Position numbers and translations under genes: made by a program
Notes under the pieces: generated by a model
The model's database searches: none
The model's input: the letters and a program-made list of their open reading frames with translations, nothing else
Told to the model about the DNA's origin: nothing
Shown here: positions 47,229 to 56,409 of the stretch, in pieces
Numbering within the stretch: position 1 is the first letter of the stretch
How the letters are laid out: every line of letters starts with the position of its first letter
NCBI GenBank assembly: GCA_963779735.1
Contig: CAVZZJ010000007.1
Span: 496,001-560,000, forward strand
Source: Bog-473 sp963779735
GTDB taxonomy: Bacteria > Actinomycetota > Acidimicrobiia > Acidimicrobiales > RAAP-2
Length of the DNA stretch: 64,000 nucleotides
Direction: 5' to 3'

Positions 47229-48109
47229 TGGACGATCTTGGAGAGGGGAAGCTCCAGGATGTCGGTGGCCCCGTGGTCGCGCAGGGCCGGGATCAGGGTG
47301 TTGATGTCGGACTTGGCCACGACCGCCTCCAGCGCAAAGGCGCCACCGCCCGAGAGCTCCGAGATGGTCGGGGCCCGCATGGAGGGCAGCACGGCCAGGA
47401 CGGGGTTGAGCTGCGCGCTCGAGACGTTGAGCTTGACCAGCACCTTGCCGCGTGCCTCGAGGGTGCCCTGCAGCAAGGTCAGGATCTGCTCCATGGCATG
47501 GCGCTTCGCCGGGTCGGCCGCGGCCGCCGGGTTGGCGATCAGCTCGGTGTGCGAGATCAGAAGGGTCTCGATGATGCGCAGGCCGGCGGCCCGAAGCGCG
47601 CTGCCCGTCTCGGTCATGTCGACCACGGCGTCGGCGATATCGGGCACCTTCGCCTCGGTGGCACCGTAGGAGAAGGAGATGTCGGCCTCCATGCCGTGGC
47701 TGGCCAGCACCTTGCGCGTCAGCTCGGGGTACTCGGAGCTGATCCGCACCCTGCCCGGTTGGGCGGCCAGTTCGGCCAGGCTGTTCACCGGCGATTCGCT
47801 CGAGACCGCCAGTACCACCCGGCTGGGCTGATTGGTCGCCTTGGAGTACGACAGCTCGCCGAGCGAGATCACGTCGCTGCCCCGTTCCTCGATGCAGTCG
47901 CGCCCGGTGATGCCCAGATCGAAGAGTCCTTCGGCCACGTAGACCGGGATCTCCTGCGGGCGGAGGATCCTCACGTCGCCGATGCGGGGGTCGTCAATGC
48001 TGGCGCGGTAGGCCACGTCCGAAACCCGTGTGACGGCCAGATCGGCATCTTCGAACAGTTGCAGGGTGGCGCGTTCGAGCGAGCCTTTGGGCAGGACCAG
48101 ACGGAGCAT
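47225..48109 (-). CDS. hisG: ATP phosphoribosyltransferase (long form)
   Basis: A 294-residue enzyme for the first step of histidine synthesis, joining ATP and PRPP. The N-terminal catalytic half starts LRLVLPKGSLERATLQLFEDADL; the PRPP-loop region is VVDMTETGSALRAAGLRIIE near residue 162. The last ~75 residues form the HisG_C regulatory domain of the long form (KLNVSSAQLNPVLAVLPSMRAPTISEL), which mediates histidine inhibition. In many Actinobacteria hisE precedes hisG, but here the upstream neighbour is a divergent gene, so hisE must be elsewhere. Confidence 0.95.
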   Translation of the reverse strand: MLRLVLPKGSLERATLQLFEDADLAVTRVSDVAYRASIDDPRIGDVRILRPQEIPVYVAEGLFDLGITGRDCIEERGSDVISLGELSYSKATNQPSRVVLAVSSESPVNSLAELAAQPGRVRISSEYPELTRKVLASHGMEADISFSYGATEAKVPDIADAVVDMTETGSALRAAGLRIIETLLISHTELIANPAAAADPAKRHAMEQILTLLQGTLEARGKVLVKLNVSSAQLNPVLAVLPSMRAPTISELSGGGAFALEAVVAKSDINTLIPALRDHGATDILELPLSKIVH

Positions 48110-48184
48110 GCGGAGATCATCGCAGACCGGCAGGTAGCATCACGCCGATCTGTGGCAGACCGGGGTCGAATAGACAGGCGAGCC

Positions 48185-50254
48185 GTGGTCGAGCGCCACG
48201 ACGTCGTGCTCGGCGCTCCCGAAGCGCAGGCGCCGCTGACCGTGGGCAACGGTGACTTCGGCTGCACCGTGGACATCACCGGGATGCAGACGTTCACCGC
48301 GTTTCACGACCCGACCGACGCCGGGGATCGACTCGTCACCAACACGTGCACGCAGAGCACCTGGGGCTGGCACGAGATGCCCAATCCCCGCGGCTACACC
48401 CTCGCCGACGCGATATCGGTGTACCCGACCGGGCGGGGTGACGTCCCGTACCCCGACAGTTTCGACATGTGGTCGATGTTCGGTGCCCAGGTGGACCCGG
48501 AGCTCGAGGCCGGCACGTGGCTGCACACCAACCCGCAGCGCCTCGACCTCGGGCGAACCGGCCTGGTACTGAGGCCGAGCGCCGACGGAGAAGCCGAGCA
48601 GGACCCGAGCGTGCTGTCCGATGTCCACCAGCGGCTGCACCTGTGGTCCGGGACGATCCGCAGCTCCTTCGAGTACGGGGGCCGCCGGGTATCGGTCACG
48701 ACGGCGGCACACCCCACCCGTGCGCAGGTCGCATTCCGGGTTCAGTCCACGCTCCTGAGCGAGGGCCTGCTCGAGGTCCGGCTCGCGTTCCCCTACGCGA
48801 GCGACGGGTTCATGCAGACCGACGACTGGGGGGCCGGCGGCCGCCACCGGACCGCCGTCGAGGAGCGGCCGGGCGGCGCACGCATCGTGCGCACCCTGGA
48901 CGCGACCACCTACACGGTGCGCCTGGCCTGGGGCGCAGCGTCACTCCGGCGCACCGACGACCCCCACGAGGTGCGCATCGCCACGGCGGAGAGCGTCCTC
49001 GACCTCGTGGTCTCCTACGCCGACGGGCTGGGCGAGCCTCCGGTGAGCACGGTCGGAGAGACCCTTGAGGCGGCGGCGGCGTGGTGGGAGGGATTCTGGC
49101 TGTCCGGGGCCGCCGTCGACCTGGCCACATGCACCGATCGGCGCGCCCACGAGCTCGAGCGTCGCATCGTGCTCTCCCAGTACCTCACGGCCACCAACTG
49201 CTCGGGCGTGATGCCCCCGCAGGAGACCGGCCTCGTCACCAACTCATGGCAGGGGAAGTTCCACCTCGAGATGCACTGGTGGCACGCCGCCCACTTCGTG
49301 GCGTGGGGGCGGCCGCACCTCCTCACCCCGAGCATCGCCTGGTACCGGACGATCCTCCCGGCGGCCCAGGCGTGGGCCCGCCAGCAGGGCTACGCGGGGG
49401 CCAGGTGGCCGAAGCAGGTCGGCCCCGACGGACGCGACAGCCCTAACGAGACCGGGCCGTTCCTCGTCTGGCAGCAGCCCCACCTCCTCTACTTCGCCGA
49501 ACTCCTCTACCGCCATCGACCCGACCCCGAGTTGGTGCAAGAGATGGCCGTGCTGGTGGAGGAGACGGCCCGTTTCATGGCGTCGTTCGTCGAGGAGCGC
49601 GAGGGAACGTTCCACCTGGCGCCACCGTTGATACCGGCGCAAGAGTGTTACGACAGGCACACGACCGAGGACCCGACCTTCGAGCTCGCCTACTGGTGGT
49701 GGGGGCTGGAGATCGCCCAACGATGGCGAGAGCGCCAGGGCCTGGAACGGGACGGCGGGTGGGCGCACATCCAGGACCACTTGGCACGACCGCACCAGAA
49801 GGATGGGGTGTACGCCGCCGTCGCCACCGAGCCGTACCTGCGCCGAGTGGACCATCCTTCGCTGCTCGCGGCGCTGGGCGTCGTGCCCCCGACGCCGCTC
49901 GTCGACCCGGATGTCATGAGGGCCACCCTTTCGGACGTGCTCGCCGGCTGGGAGTGGGACTCGGCGTGGGGCTGGGACTTCCCGGTCCTCGCCATGACCG
50001 CGGCGAGGCTCGGCGACGCCGTCACCGCGGTCGACGCTCTGCTGATGGAGGAGCCCAAGAACGCGTACCTGCGCAACGGCCACAACCCCCAGAGAGGCAG
50101 CCGCCTGCCGCTCTACCTGCCCGGCAATGGCGGGCTGCTGGCCGCCGTGTCGCTGATGGTCGGCGGGTGGCAAGGCGCTGCCGGCCCGGTGCCCGGCTTC
50201 CCCAAGGACGGCGCGTGGGACGTGCAGCACGAGGGCTTCACGCCGTGGCCATGA
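48185..50254 (+). CDS. Six-hairpin glycosidase-like protein
   Basis: A 689-residue protein with no signal peptide, so probably cytoplasmic. The N-terminal part is beta-rich; after about residue 300 it becomes helical with many Trp residues (NSWQGKFHLEMHWWHAAHF, LAYWWWGLEIAQRW, WEWDSAWGWDFPV), the pattern of an (alpha/alpha)6-barrel glycoside hydrolase or phosphorylase such as GH65-like enzymes. Possible acid residues include the glutamates in LEMHWWH and PAQECYD, but I cannot assign the catalytic pair. Substrate unknown. GTG 48185 is chosen because upstream sequence in the frame is only the antisense of hisG. Its stop abuts the convergent DUF222 stop. Confidence 0.72.
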   Translation: MVERHDVVLGAPEAQAPLTVGNGDFGCTVDITGMQTFTAFHDPTDAGDRLVTNTCTQSTWGWHEMPNPRGYTLADAISVYPTGRGDVPYPDSFDMWSMFGAQVDPELEAGTWLHTNPQRLDLGRTGLVLRPSADGEAEQDPSVLSDVHQRLHLWSGTIRSSFEYGGRRVSVTTAAHPTRAQVAFRVQSTLLSEGLLEVRLAFPYASDGFMQTDDWGAGGRHRTAVEERPGGARIVRTLDATTYTVRLAWGAASLRRTDDPHEVRIATAESVLDLVVSYADGLGEPPVSTVGETLEAAAAWWEGFWLSGAAVDLATCTDRRAHELERRIVLSQYLTATNCSGVMPPQETGLVTNSWQGKFHLEMHWWHAAHFVAWGRPHLLTPSIAWYRTILPAAQAWARQQGYAGARWPKQVGPDGRDSPNETGPFLVWQQPHLLYFAELLYRHRPDPELVQEMAVLVEETARFMASFVEEREGTFHLAPPLIPAQECYDRHTTEDPTFELAYWWWGLEIAQRWRERQGLERDGGWAHIQDHLARPHQKDGVYAAVATEPYLRRVDHPSLLAALGVVPPTPLVDPDVMRATLSDVLAGWEWDSAWGWDFPVLAMTAARLGDAVTAVDALLMEEPKNAYLRNGHNPQRGSRLPLYLPGNGGLLAAVSLMVGGWQGAAGPVPGFPKDGAWDVQHEGFTPWP

Positions 50255-51571
50255 TCAGGTCTGCCTGACCTTGGCGGCAGCCAGCTTGCGGGCCCTCGCG
50301 ACTGCGCCAGCGCTCTTCGGGTGTGCAGGGGATACCCACTTCCAGTGTCCGGGGCCGCCGTGGAGCCTCCAGCCGGCGTGGGTCTTGAGCGCATGGTGCT
50401 CGGGGCACAGGCGGACGAGGTTGTCGAGCTCGCTCGGGCCGCCCTTGGCATGGTCGACCCTCCAGTGGTCCCGTTCGAGCCCCAGGCGCATGGCACAGCC
50501 GGGTACGGCACAGGTCCGGTCTCGGACGAGAAGGGCCATGTCGATGCACGAGGCGATGGCCCTGGTGCCCTTGGTCACCGTGCGGATGTCGAAACCCTCA
50601 CGCACGAGGTAGCGCATGCCCCCTTCGGAGAGTAGCTCGGTGGCCGCGGCCACCGAGACCGGCCCGATGCCATCGATCTCACAGAGCTCATCTCCTTCGG
50701 TCGTCCCTCGGCGCAGGGCAGCGGCGTCGATGACGACCACGGCGTGGGGCCGGGCCCCACCACGGTCCCCCGACCCCCTAGCCGAGCCACCGAGCAGGTG
50801 GAGAAGGGCATCGAGACGGAGGGCCTCGAAGCTCTGGGCCTCCATGGGCCCCCCGGACGCCCTCCAGCGTTCGGTGGCCTCGTGCTCGAGAAGGGGGGCG
50901 ACTCGGGCCCAGGCCACCTCGTCGCAGGAGAACTCGCCCCTGATCCCCCCACACTCCTCGCGATGCCAACGCAGGTGGCGCCTGGCGTGGACCCGGGCGC
51001 GGCGCACCCGCTCACTCTCCCGGCTGTGCGCCCCGGCGCGCAGGCGAGCCGCCTTGTCGACGAGCTCTCGATGCGAGGCTCCTTCGGCGAGCAGAGCCAC
51101 GAGGTCGGCGCTGATGCCGGGCACCTCGGCCGCCGTGGCGGTCATCACCTTGAGCTGGTCGGGCGAGAGCTCGGCCTCTTTGAGGGCCTCGGTCAGGACC
51201 GGGTCCGCAGCCGCCCGTTCCGCGGCGGCCAGGCGCCCCTTGGCCGAGCCGTACGAAGAGCCCGAAAGCGTCCCCAGCCACTGGGCGGCCGAGCCATGGC
51301 CCTCCTTGGCATATGAGCCGCTCTGGACGACCACCGGGGTGAAGAGGGCCATCCCCGATGCGGCGGCCCGCTCGGCCCGGGCGAAGACGGCCACCAGTCC
51401 CCGGGCCTCGTCGCCGGTGACCGCCTCGGGCCGGGCCGCTCTCACCAGGCGCTCGACGGTGGCCACCGCAGCTTCGAGGTCCTCACGCCATGGCACCGCG
51501 CCCTGCGCCCAGGGCCGGACCGTGACCGTCGCCGGTGCCGTTCCCCTCGTCGTGGAAAGCGATGAGACCAT
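50255..51571 (-). CDS. DUF222-HNH endonuclease family protein
   Basis: A 438-residue protein of the type abundant in Actinobacteria (REP13E12-like in mycobacteria). Residues 25-330 form a helical DUF222 region; the C-terminus is an HNH nuclease with two zinc-binding CxxC/CxxxH sites: CAVPGC near residue 367, then DHWRVDHAKGGPSELDNLV and CPEHH. The members are thought to be mobile or selfish elements, though the function is unproven. ATG 51571 is favoured over 51601 because TAGCGT, a TANNNT box, lies seven bases before it. It splits the rib genes from the GH gene and reads in the rib direction, 54 bases after ribH. Confidence 0.85.
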   Translation of the reverse strand: MVSSLSTTRGTAPATVTVRPWAQGAVPWREDLEAAVATVERLVRAARPEAVTGDEARGLVAVFARAERAAASGMALFTPVVVQSGSYAKEGHGSAAQWLGTLSGSSYGSAKGRLAAAERAAADPVLTEALKEAELSPDQLKVMTATAAEVPGISADLVALLAEGASHRELVDKAARLRAGAHSRESERVRRARVHARRHLRWHREECGGIRGEFSCDEVAWARVAPLLEHEATERWRASGGPMEAQSFEALRLDALLHLLGGSARGSGDRGGARPHAVVVIDAAALRRGTTEGDELCEIDGIGPVSVAAATELLSEGGMRYLVREGFDIRTVTKGTRAIASCIDMALLVRDRTCAVPGCAMRLGLERDHWRVDHAKGGPSELDNLVRLCPEHHALKTHAGWRLHGGPGHWKWVSPAHPKSAGAVARARKLAAAKVRQT

Positions 51572-51624
51572 ATGGAAGACGCTATAGAGGGGGTGTGACA
51601 TCGGGACCGATCACGGATACGTGG

Positions 51625-52158
51625 TCAGGAAAGAGGGCGCAGGCGGAGGAGCCGGACCATCTCAATTCCGGTGAGCGCCGCCTCGCGACCCTTGTTCCAT
51701 TCGTCGGGCTCGGAACGGGCCAGCGCCTGCTCGAGGGTGTCGGTGGTGAGCACGCCGAAGATGACCGGCACTCCCGTGGTCAGCTGAACCTGTTGGATCC
51801 CCGACGCGCACTCTCCGGCCACCAGGTCGTAGTGGCCGGTCTCTCCCCGGACGACGGCCCCGAAGCAGAGCACGGCGTCCACCTTGCCACCCGACGCGAA
51901 GGCGCGGGCAACGAGGGGGAGCTCGAAGGCCCCCGGCGCCCAGGCCACCGTCACGTCGTTGCGGTCGGTGCCGACCTCCGCCAGGGCGTCGAGCGCCCCG
52001 TTGAGGAGGCGCACGGCGATGCCGCCGTTGAAGAGCGCACACGCGATGCCGATGCGCAGCCCCGTTCCGTTGTGCTCGCCCCGCAACGAGCTGCCGACGC
52101 GGGTGGCCACATCATCGAGGGCACCCTCGGGCAGCGCGATGAGGTCCGCTCCGGCCAT
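51625..52158 (-). CDS. ribH: 6,7-dimethyl-8-ribityllumazine synthase
   Basis: A 177-residue enzyme that condenses the pyrimidine intermediate with 3,4-dihydroxy-2-butanone 4-phosphate, the step before riboflavin synthase. Conserved AWAPGAFELPLVARAF near residue 72, FGAVVRGETGHYDLVAGE near 98 and GVLTTDTLEQALAR near 133. The N-terminal ~20 residues are an extension. It lies 16 bases after ribBA and is the last rib gene of this cluster. Confidence 0.95.
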   Translation of the reverse strand: MAGADLIALPEGALDDVATRVGSSLRGEHNGTGLRIGIACALFNGGIAVRLLNGALDALAEVGTDRNDVTVAWAPGAFELPLVARAFASGGKVDAVLCFGAVVRGETGHYDLVAGECASGIQQVQLTTGVPVIFGVLTTDTLEQALARSEPDEWNKGREAALTGIEMVRLLRLRPLS

Positions 52159-52174
52159 CAGGTGGGTGCGCCGG

Positions 52175-53395
52175 TCACAACGCGTCGTCGAGGCCGTGCA
52201 GCAGGTGGCCCATGCGCTCGCGCTTGGTGCGCAGGTAGGCGACGTTCTCGGGGTTGGATGCCAGCTGCAGTGGGACCCGCTCGGTGATGTCCAGGCCGAA
52301 TCCCTCCAGACCGCCGTACTTGGCCGGGTTGTTGGTCATCAGCCGCATGGTGGTCACGCCGAGATCGACCAGCATCTGCGCGCCGATGCCGTACTCGCGA
52401 CTGTCCACCGGCAGTCCCTGTTGCAGGTTGGCGTCGACGGTGTCGTGCCCCTCTTCCTGGAGCTGGTAGGCGCGGATCTTGTGGCCGAGGCCGATGCCCC
52501 TACCCTCGTGGCCCCGCAGGTAGATGAGCACCCCGCGTCCCTCTTGCTCGATCCGGTCGAGCGAGGCCCGCAACTGAGGCCCGCAGTCACAGCGCAGCGA
52601 GCCGAAGACGTCCCCGGTCAGACACTCGGAGTGCACGCGGACCAGCACGTCCTCCTGTCCGGCCACCTCACCCATGACGAGTGCCAGGTGTTGCTCACCA
52701 TCGAGGACGGAGTCGTACACGTAGGCCCGGAACTCGCCTCTTTGCGCGGGGATCCGGGCCTCGGAGACCAGCCGGACCAACTTCTCGTTGCGGCGCCGGT
52801 AGCGGATCAGGTCGGCGATCGAGATTATGGGGAGATGGTGCTTCTTGGCGAACCGCTCCAGCTCGGGAAGGCGAGCCATCTCCGACTTGTCCTCGGTGAC
52901 GATCTCGCACAGCACACCGGCCGGTGAGAGGCCCGCGGCCCGACTCAGGTCGACCGTGGCCTCGGTGTGCCCGGCTCTCTTGAGCACGCCCCCCGGCCGG
53001 TAACGCAGCGGGAAGATGTGACCGGGCCGGTTCAGGTCGCTGGGACGGGTGGCCCGGTCGATCAGTGCGCCGATGGTCGCCGACCGGTCGGTCGCCGAGA
53101 TCCCGGTCGTCGTGCCATGGCGGAAGTCGACGCTCACCGTGAAGGCGGTCCGCTGGACCTCCGTGTTCGCGGTGACCATGAGTGGGAGGTCGAGGGCATC
53201 GGCCCGCTCGGGAAGCAGCGGCACGCAGATCACCCCCGAGGTGTAGGCCAGGAAGAACGCGATGTGCTCCGGGGTTGCCGCCTCCGCCGCCATGACCAGG
53301 TCGCCTTCGTTCTCCCGGTCCTCATCGTCGACCACGACGACCATACCGAGCCGGCCGACGGCGTCGATGGCCTCCTGAACCTCGGAAAACCCCAT
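52175..53395 (-). CDS. ribBA: Bifunctional DHBP synthase / GTP cyclohydrolase II
   Basis: A 406-residue fusion supplying both precursors of riboflavin. Residues 1-200 are the RibB half with DDEDRENEGDLVMAAE near residue 23 and the GHTEATVDLSRAAGL block near 140. Residues 205-406 are the RibA half with HSECLTGDVFGSLRCDCGPQL near 258 (zinc cysteines) and LRGHEGRGIGL near 294. ATG 53395 overlaps the ribD stop as TGATG. Long open frame upstream is a shadow of ribD. Confidence 0.96.
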   Translation of the reverse strand: MGFSEVQEAIDAVGRLGMVVVVDDEDRENEGDLVMAAEAATPEHIAFFLAYTSGVICVPLLPERADALDLPLMVTANTEVQRTAFTVSVDFRHGTTTGISATDRSATIGALIDRATRPSDLNRPGHIFPLRYRPGGVLKRAGHTEATVDLSRAAGLSPAGVLCEIVTEDKSEMARLPELERFAKKHHLPIISIADLIRYRRRNEKLVRLVSEARIPAQRGEFRAYVYDSVLDGEQHLALVMGEVAGQEDVLVRVHSECLTGDVFGSLRCDCGPQLRASLDRIEQEGRGVLIYLRGHEGRGIGLGHKIRAYQLQEEGHDTVDANLQQGLPVDSREYGIGAQMLVDLGVTTMRLMTNNPAKYGGLEGFGLDITERVPLQLASNPENVAYLRTKRERMGHLLHGLDDAL

Positions 53396-54393
53396 CAGGC
53401 TGCCACCTCCACTCGAAGATCCTCCCCCAGTTGGCGCACCGAGACCAACCTTCCTCTCCACACGTCCCCAATTGTGCCAGCTCCCGGGCCGGCGAAGATC
53501 GGCCGACCGTCGTCGCCCCCGAAGAAGGCGGGCGCGAGGTAGAGCACGTAGCGGTCGACCAGGCCGGCCGCGTGAAAATCGTGCGCCACCGAGGGTCCGC
53601 CCTCGACCAGAAGCTGCAGCACGCCGCGCCGGCCCAACTCGGCCAGCACGTCGCTCAGCGGACCGGAGAGCTCGAGGGCGGGGTGGACCCGTGACGCGGC
53701 GGGAGCGGCGCCGAGCACGACGCGCAGCGGCTGCCGGGGGGAGGCCGCGACTCCATCGCCCAACCGGACGGTCAACTCCGGATCGTCGGCCCGGACGGTA
53801 CCCGCGCCCACGAGGACGGCGTCCGAACGGGCGCGGAGGAGGTGCACGTCGGCGCGGGCCTCCGGACCGGTGATCCAACGGCTGGTGCCGTCAGGCGCCG
53901 CAGAACGCGCATCGAGGGTGGCCGCCATCTTCAGGACGACCCAGGGCTTACCGGTGGTCCGGTGCTTGAGGTAGGGGGCGAGCTGCTCGGTGACCTCGGC
54001 TGCGGCCGAGCCGACGGTGACCGCGATGCCGGCCGCCCGCAGGGCGGCCACCCCCCGCCCGGCCACCTGCGGGTCGGGGTCCTCGATCCCGATGACCACC
54101 CGCGCCACTCCGGCCGCGACGATGGCGTCGGTGCACGGAGGGGTCCGGCCGTGGTGGACACACGGCTCGAGCGTGGTGTAGAGCGTCGCCCCGCGAGCAT
54201 GCCCGTCGGCGGCACGGGCCAACGCGGTGATCTCGGCATGCGGGCCGCCGGGGGGAGACGTCGCGCCCTCGAAGACCGAAGAGGGGTCGAGTGCGGAGAC
54301 CACGACGCATCCGACCCAGGGGTTCGGCGCCGTGGTCCCGCGCACCGAGTCGGCCAACGCAATGGCCCGGTGCATGCACTCCCCGTCGTTCAC
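53395..54393 (-). CDS. ribD: Riboflavin biosynthesis deaminase/reductase
   Basis: A 332-residue two-domain enzyme. Residues 1-135 are the deaminase with the zinc ligands in GGPHAEITAL (near residue 50) and EPCVHHGRTPPC (near 75). The C-terminal reductase has WVVLKMAATLDARSAAPDGTSRWITG near 150 and LLVEGGPSVAHDF near 275. Start GTG 54393. The ABC transporter ATPase gene ends 27 bases upstream on the same strand, so ribD is probably cotranscribed with the transporter. I see no FMN riboswitch in that gap, and it is too short to hold one. Confidence 0.95.
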   Translation of the reverse strand: MNDGECMHRAIALADSVRGTTAPNPWVGCVVVSALDPSSVFEGATSPPGGPHAEITALARAADGHARGATLYTTLEPCVHHGRTPPCTDAIVAAGVARVVIGIEDPDPQVAGRGVAALRAAGIAVTVGSAAAEVTEQLAPYLKHRTTGKPWVVLKMAATLDARSAAPDGTSRWITGPEARADVHLLRARSDAVLVGAGTVRADDPELTVRLGDGVAASPRQPLRVVLGAAPAASRVHPALELSGPLSDVLAELGRRGVLQLLVEGGPSVAHDFHAAGLVDRYVLYLAPAFFGGDDGRPIFAGPGAGTIGDVWRGRLVSVRQLGEDLRVEVAA

Positions 54394-54420
54394 GCGCTCA
54401 CCGTCCTCTGGAGGTGCAGG

Positions 54421-55546
54421 TCAGGAAGCCAGAGTACCGGCACCAGGGGTGGCAGCGCGCTCGGCCACCATCACATCGCGCTCGGTCAGGGTGACGTCTA
54501 CGGCCGACCCCACGTGGACCGCGTCCGAGGTAGTGGGGAGATCGACGTGGACCATCACTTCCTCGTCGAGCAGGACCCCGAGGCGGGTGATCGATCCGAG
54601 GAACGTCGCGGTCACGACGGTGCCGCGTCCTTGGGGCGACGGCGTCACGGCCAGGCCCTCGGGGCGGACGAGAACGTCGATCGGGGTGCCCGGGACATGC
54701 AGCCCGCTCGGGGCGTCGGCCATCGGTCGGACAGCCGCCACGGTGGAGAGGAGGCTCACCTGGTCCCCGGTGATCACGCCCGGGATCCTGTTCATCGTGC
54801 CCACGAACTCGGCCACGAAGGGCGTCGCCGGTGCGGAGTACAGCACAGACGGCGTGTCCACCTGCTCCATCCGGCCTTCGCGCATGACGCAGACTCGATC
54901 GGCCATGGACAGGGCCTCTTCCTGGTCGTGAGTGACGAAGAGGGTGGTGATCTTGAGGCGGGTCTGCAGCACGCGGATCTGCTCGCGGAGCTGGACGCGC
55001 ACCTTGGCATCGAGCGCCGAGAGGGGCTCGTCGAGGAGGAGGACCCGTGGCTCAATGGCCAGTGCGCGGGCCAGGGCCACCCGCTGCTGCTGCCCACCCG
55101 ACATCTGGTGCGGGTACTTAGCCGCCTCTGGGGCCAGTCCGACCCGCTCGAGCTGCTCCAGGGCGCGAGCGCGCCGCTCCTCCCCCCACCTTGCGCATCC
55201 GCAGACCGAAGGCCACGTTGTCCTGCGCCGTCATGTTGGGGAAGAGGCTGTAGCTCTGGAAGACCATCCCCATGTCGCGCCTCTGGGCTGGTATGCGGTC
55301 CTGGTCCACGCCGTCGACCAGGACGCGTCCGGCGTCTAGGGTCTCCAGGCCGGCCAGGACCCGCAGCGCGGTGGTCTTGCCGCAGCCCGACGGTCCGAGG
55401 AGCGCCACCAGCTCACCCGGCTGCAGGGCCAGCGTGAAGCCGTCCAGGGCCTGCGTGGCCCCGAACCGCCGCCGCAGCCCCCTCATCTCCACCGCGGCCC
55501 CGACCGTCTCGGCCGCCGGCCGCCGGTCGCGGGCGGTCACGGCCAT
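54421..55546 (-). CDS. ABC transporter ATP-binding protein (PotA-like), one-base frameshift
   Basis: ATPase of an importer. The first frame from ATG 55546 carries Walker A, LLGPSGCGKTTALRVLAG, the Q-loop VFQSYSLFPNMTAQDNVAFGL and ends sensibly at RMRKVG. The other frame continues EERRARALEQLERVGL, the signature MSGGQQQRVALARALA, Walker B LLLDEPLSALD, the H-loop VTHDQEEAL and a C-terminal TOBE domain. The join is a run of six C on the plus strand (55182-55187); with one base fewer the two frames make a normal 374-residue protein. Sequencing error is likely. It sits 2 bases after a permease gene. Confidence 0.87.
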
Positions 55547-55548
55547 CG

Positions 55549-56409
55549 TCACGCTCCCTGGCGGGCCAGGGCCATGCGGCGGATGCGGCGCAGGTCGAAC
55601 GAGGAGATCAAGAGCAGCACGAGCCAGGTGACGAACAGGGCGAGCAGCGAGACGGCGGTGGAGACGCGCCCGTCGCTCGATGAGAAGTTGTAGATCCACA
55701 CCGGGAGGGTCTGGTAGAGGTCCAGGCTCGCCATGGTGAACTCCCCGAGCACCAGTGCCACCGTCAGCACGGTGGCCGAGAGGATGCCCGTCCGCAGGTT
55801 GGGGACGATGACCCGCCAGACGGTGGACGGCCACCGACCGCCCAGCGAGCGTGAGGCCTCGACCAGTGTCCTGAGGTCGATGGCCCGCAGGCCGGCGTCG
55901 AGCGATCGATAGACGAACGGCATGGCCAAGACGGCGTATACGAGGGCGAGCAGATAGGGGGTGCTCTTGAGGGAGGTCGGGGCGACTTGGAGGACGCCGA
56001 CGATGAGAACCACCGGAGGGATCACGATGGGTGCGATCGTGATGCCGTCGAAGATCGGGCGCAAACGGGGTAGCCGAAGATGCACGTAGACCGCAGTGGG
56101 CACCATCAGACCCAGCGTGACGAGGGTCGTGACCACCGCCAGACGAATGGACAGGCTCAACGCCGCGGTGAAGCCGGGCTGGCTCGGTATGGCCGTGAAG
56201 GCCGAGAAGGTGAGGGCGCCCGAGACGTTCTCGAGCGAGAATCGCAGGGCGGCGAAGAGCGGGATCAGGAAGAAGGCGCCGGTGCAGACCAGGACGATGC
56301 CGCGCCACCAGGCGATGGAGCGGAGGCGGCCCGGGTCCCAGGCCCGCGGTGGCCTGGCCACCGCCTCCTCGGGGTCGAAGAGGGCCTCGACCTCGCCTAG
56401 CGCAACCAA
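55549..56409 (-). CDS. ABC transporter permease (PotC-like)
   Basis: A 286-residue inner-membrane permease with six predicted helices. The cytoplasmic coupling loop reads LVEASRSLGGRWPSTVWRVIVPNLRTGILS near residues 195-225, the EAA motif of binding-protein-dependent importers. The start TTG 56409 has GGAGGG seven bases upstream and gives an acidic leader; GTG 56361 is an alternative. It overlaps the first permease gene by 13 bases. The frame continues further upstream but only as an antisense shadow. Confidence 0.87.
   Translation of the reverse strand: MVALGEVEALFDPEEAVARPPRAWDPGRLRSIAWWRGIVLVCTGAFFLIPLFAALRFSLENVSGALTFSAFTAIPSQPGFTAALSLSIRLAVVTTLVTLGLMVPTAVYVHLRLPRLRPIFDGITIAPIVIPPVVLIVGVLQVAPTSLKSTPYLLALVYAVLAMPFVYRSLDAGLRAIDLRTLVEASRSLGGRWPSTVWRVIVPNLRTGILSATVLTVALVLGEFTMASLDLYQTLPVWIYNFSSSDGRVSTAVSLLALFVTWLVLLLISSFDLRRIRRMALARQGA

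Noticed and set aside
47228..48184. Upstream extension of the glycosidase-like frame
   Set aside because: The first ~319 codons are the antisense of hisG with shadow composition; coding character begins near GTG 48185.
54394..54420. FMN riboswitch before ribD
   Set aside because: Only 27 bases separate ribD from the ABC ATPase gene, and the conserved riboswitch core is not present there or in the 74 bases before the binding-protein gene.
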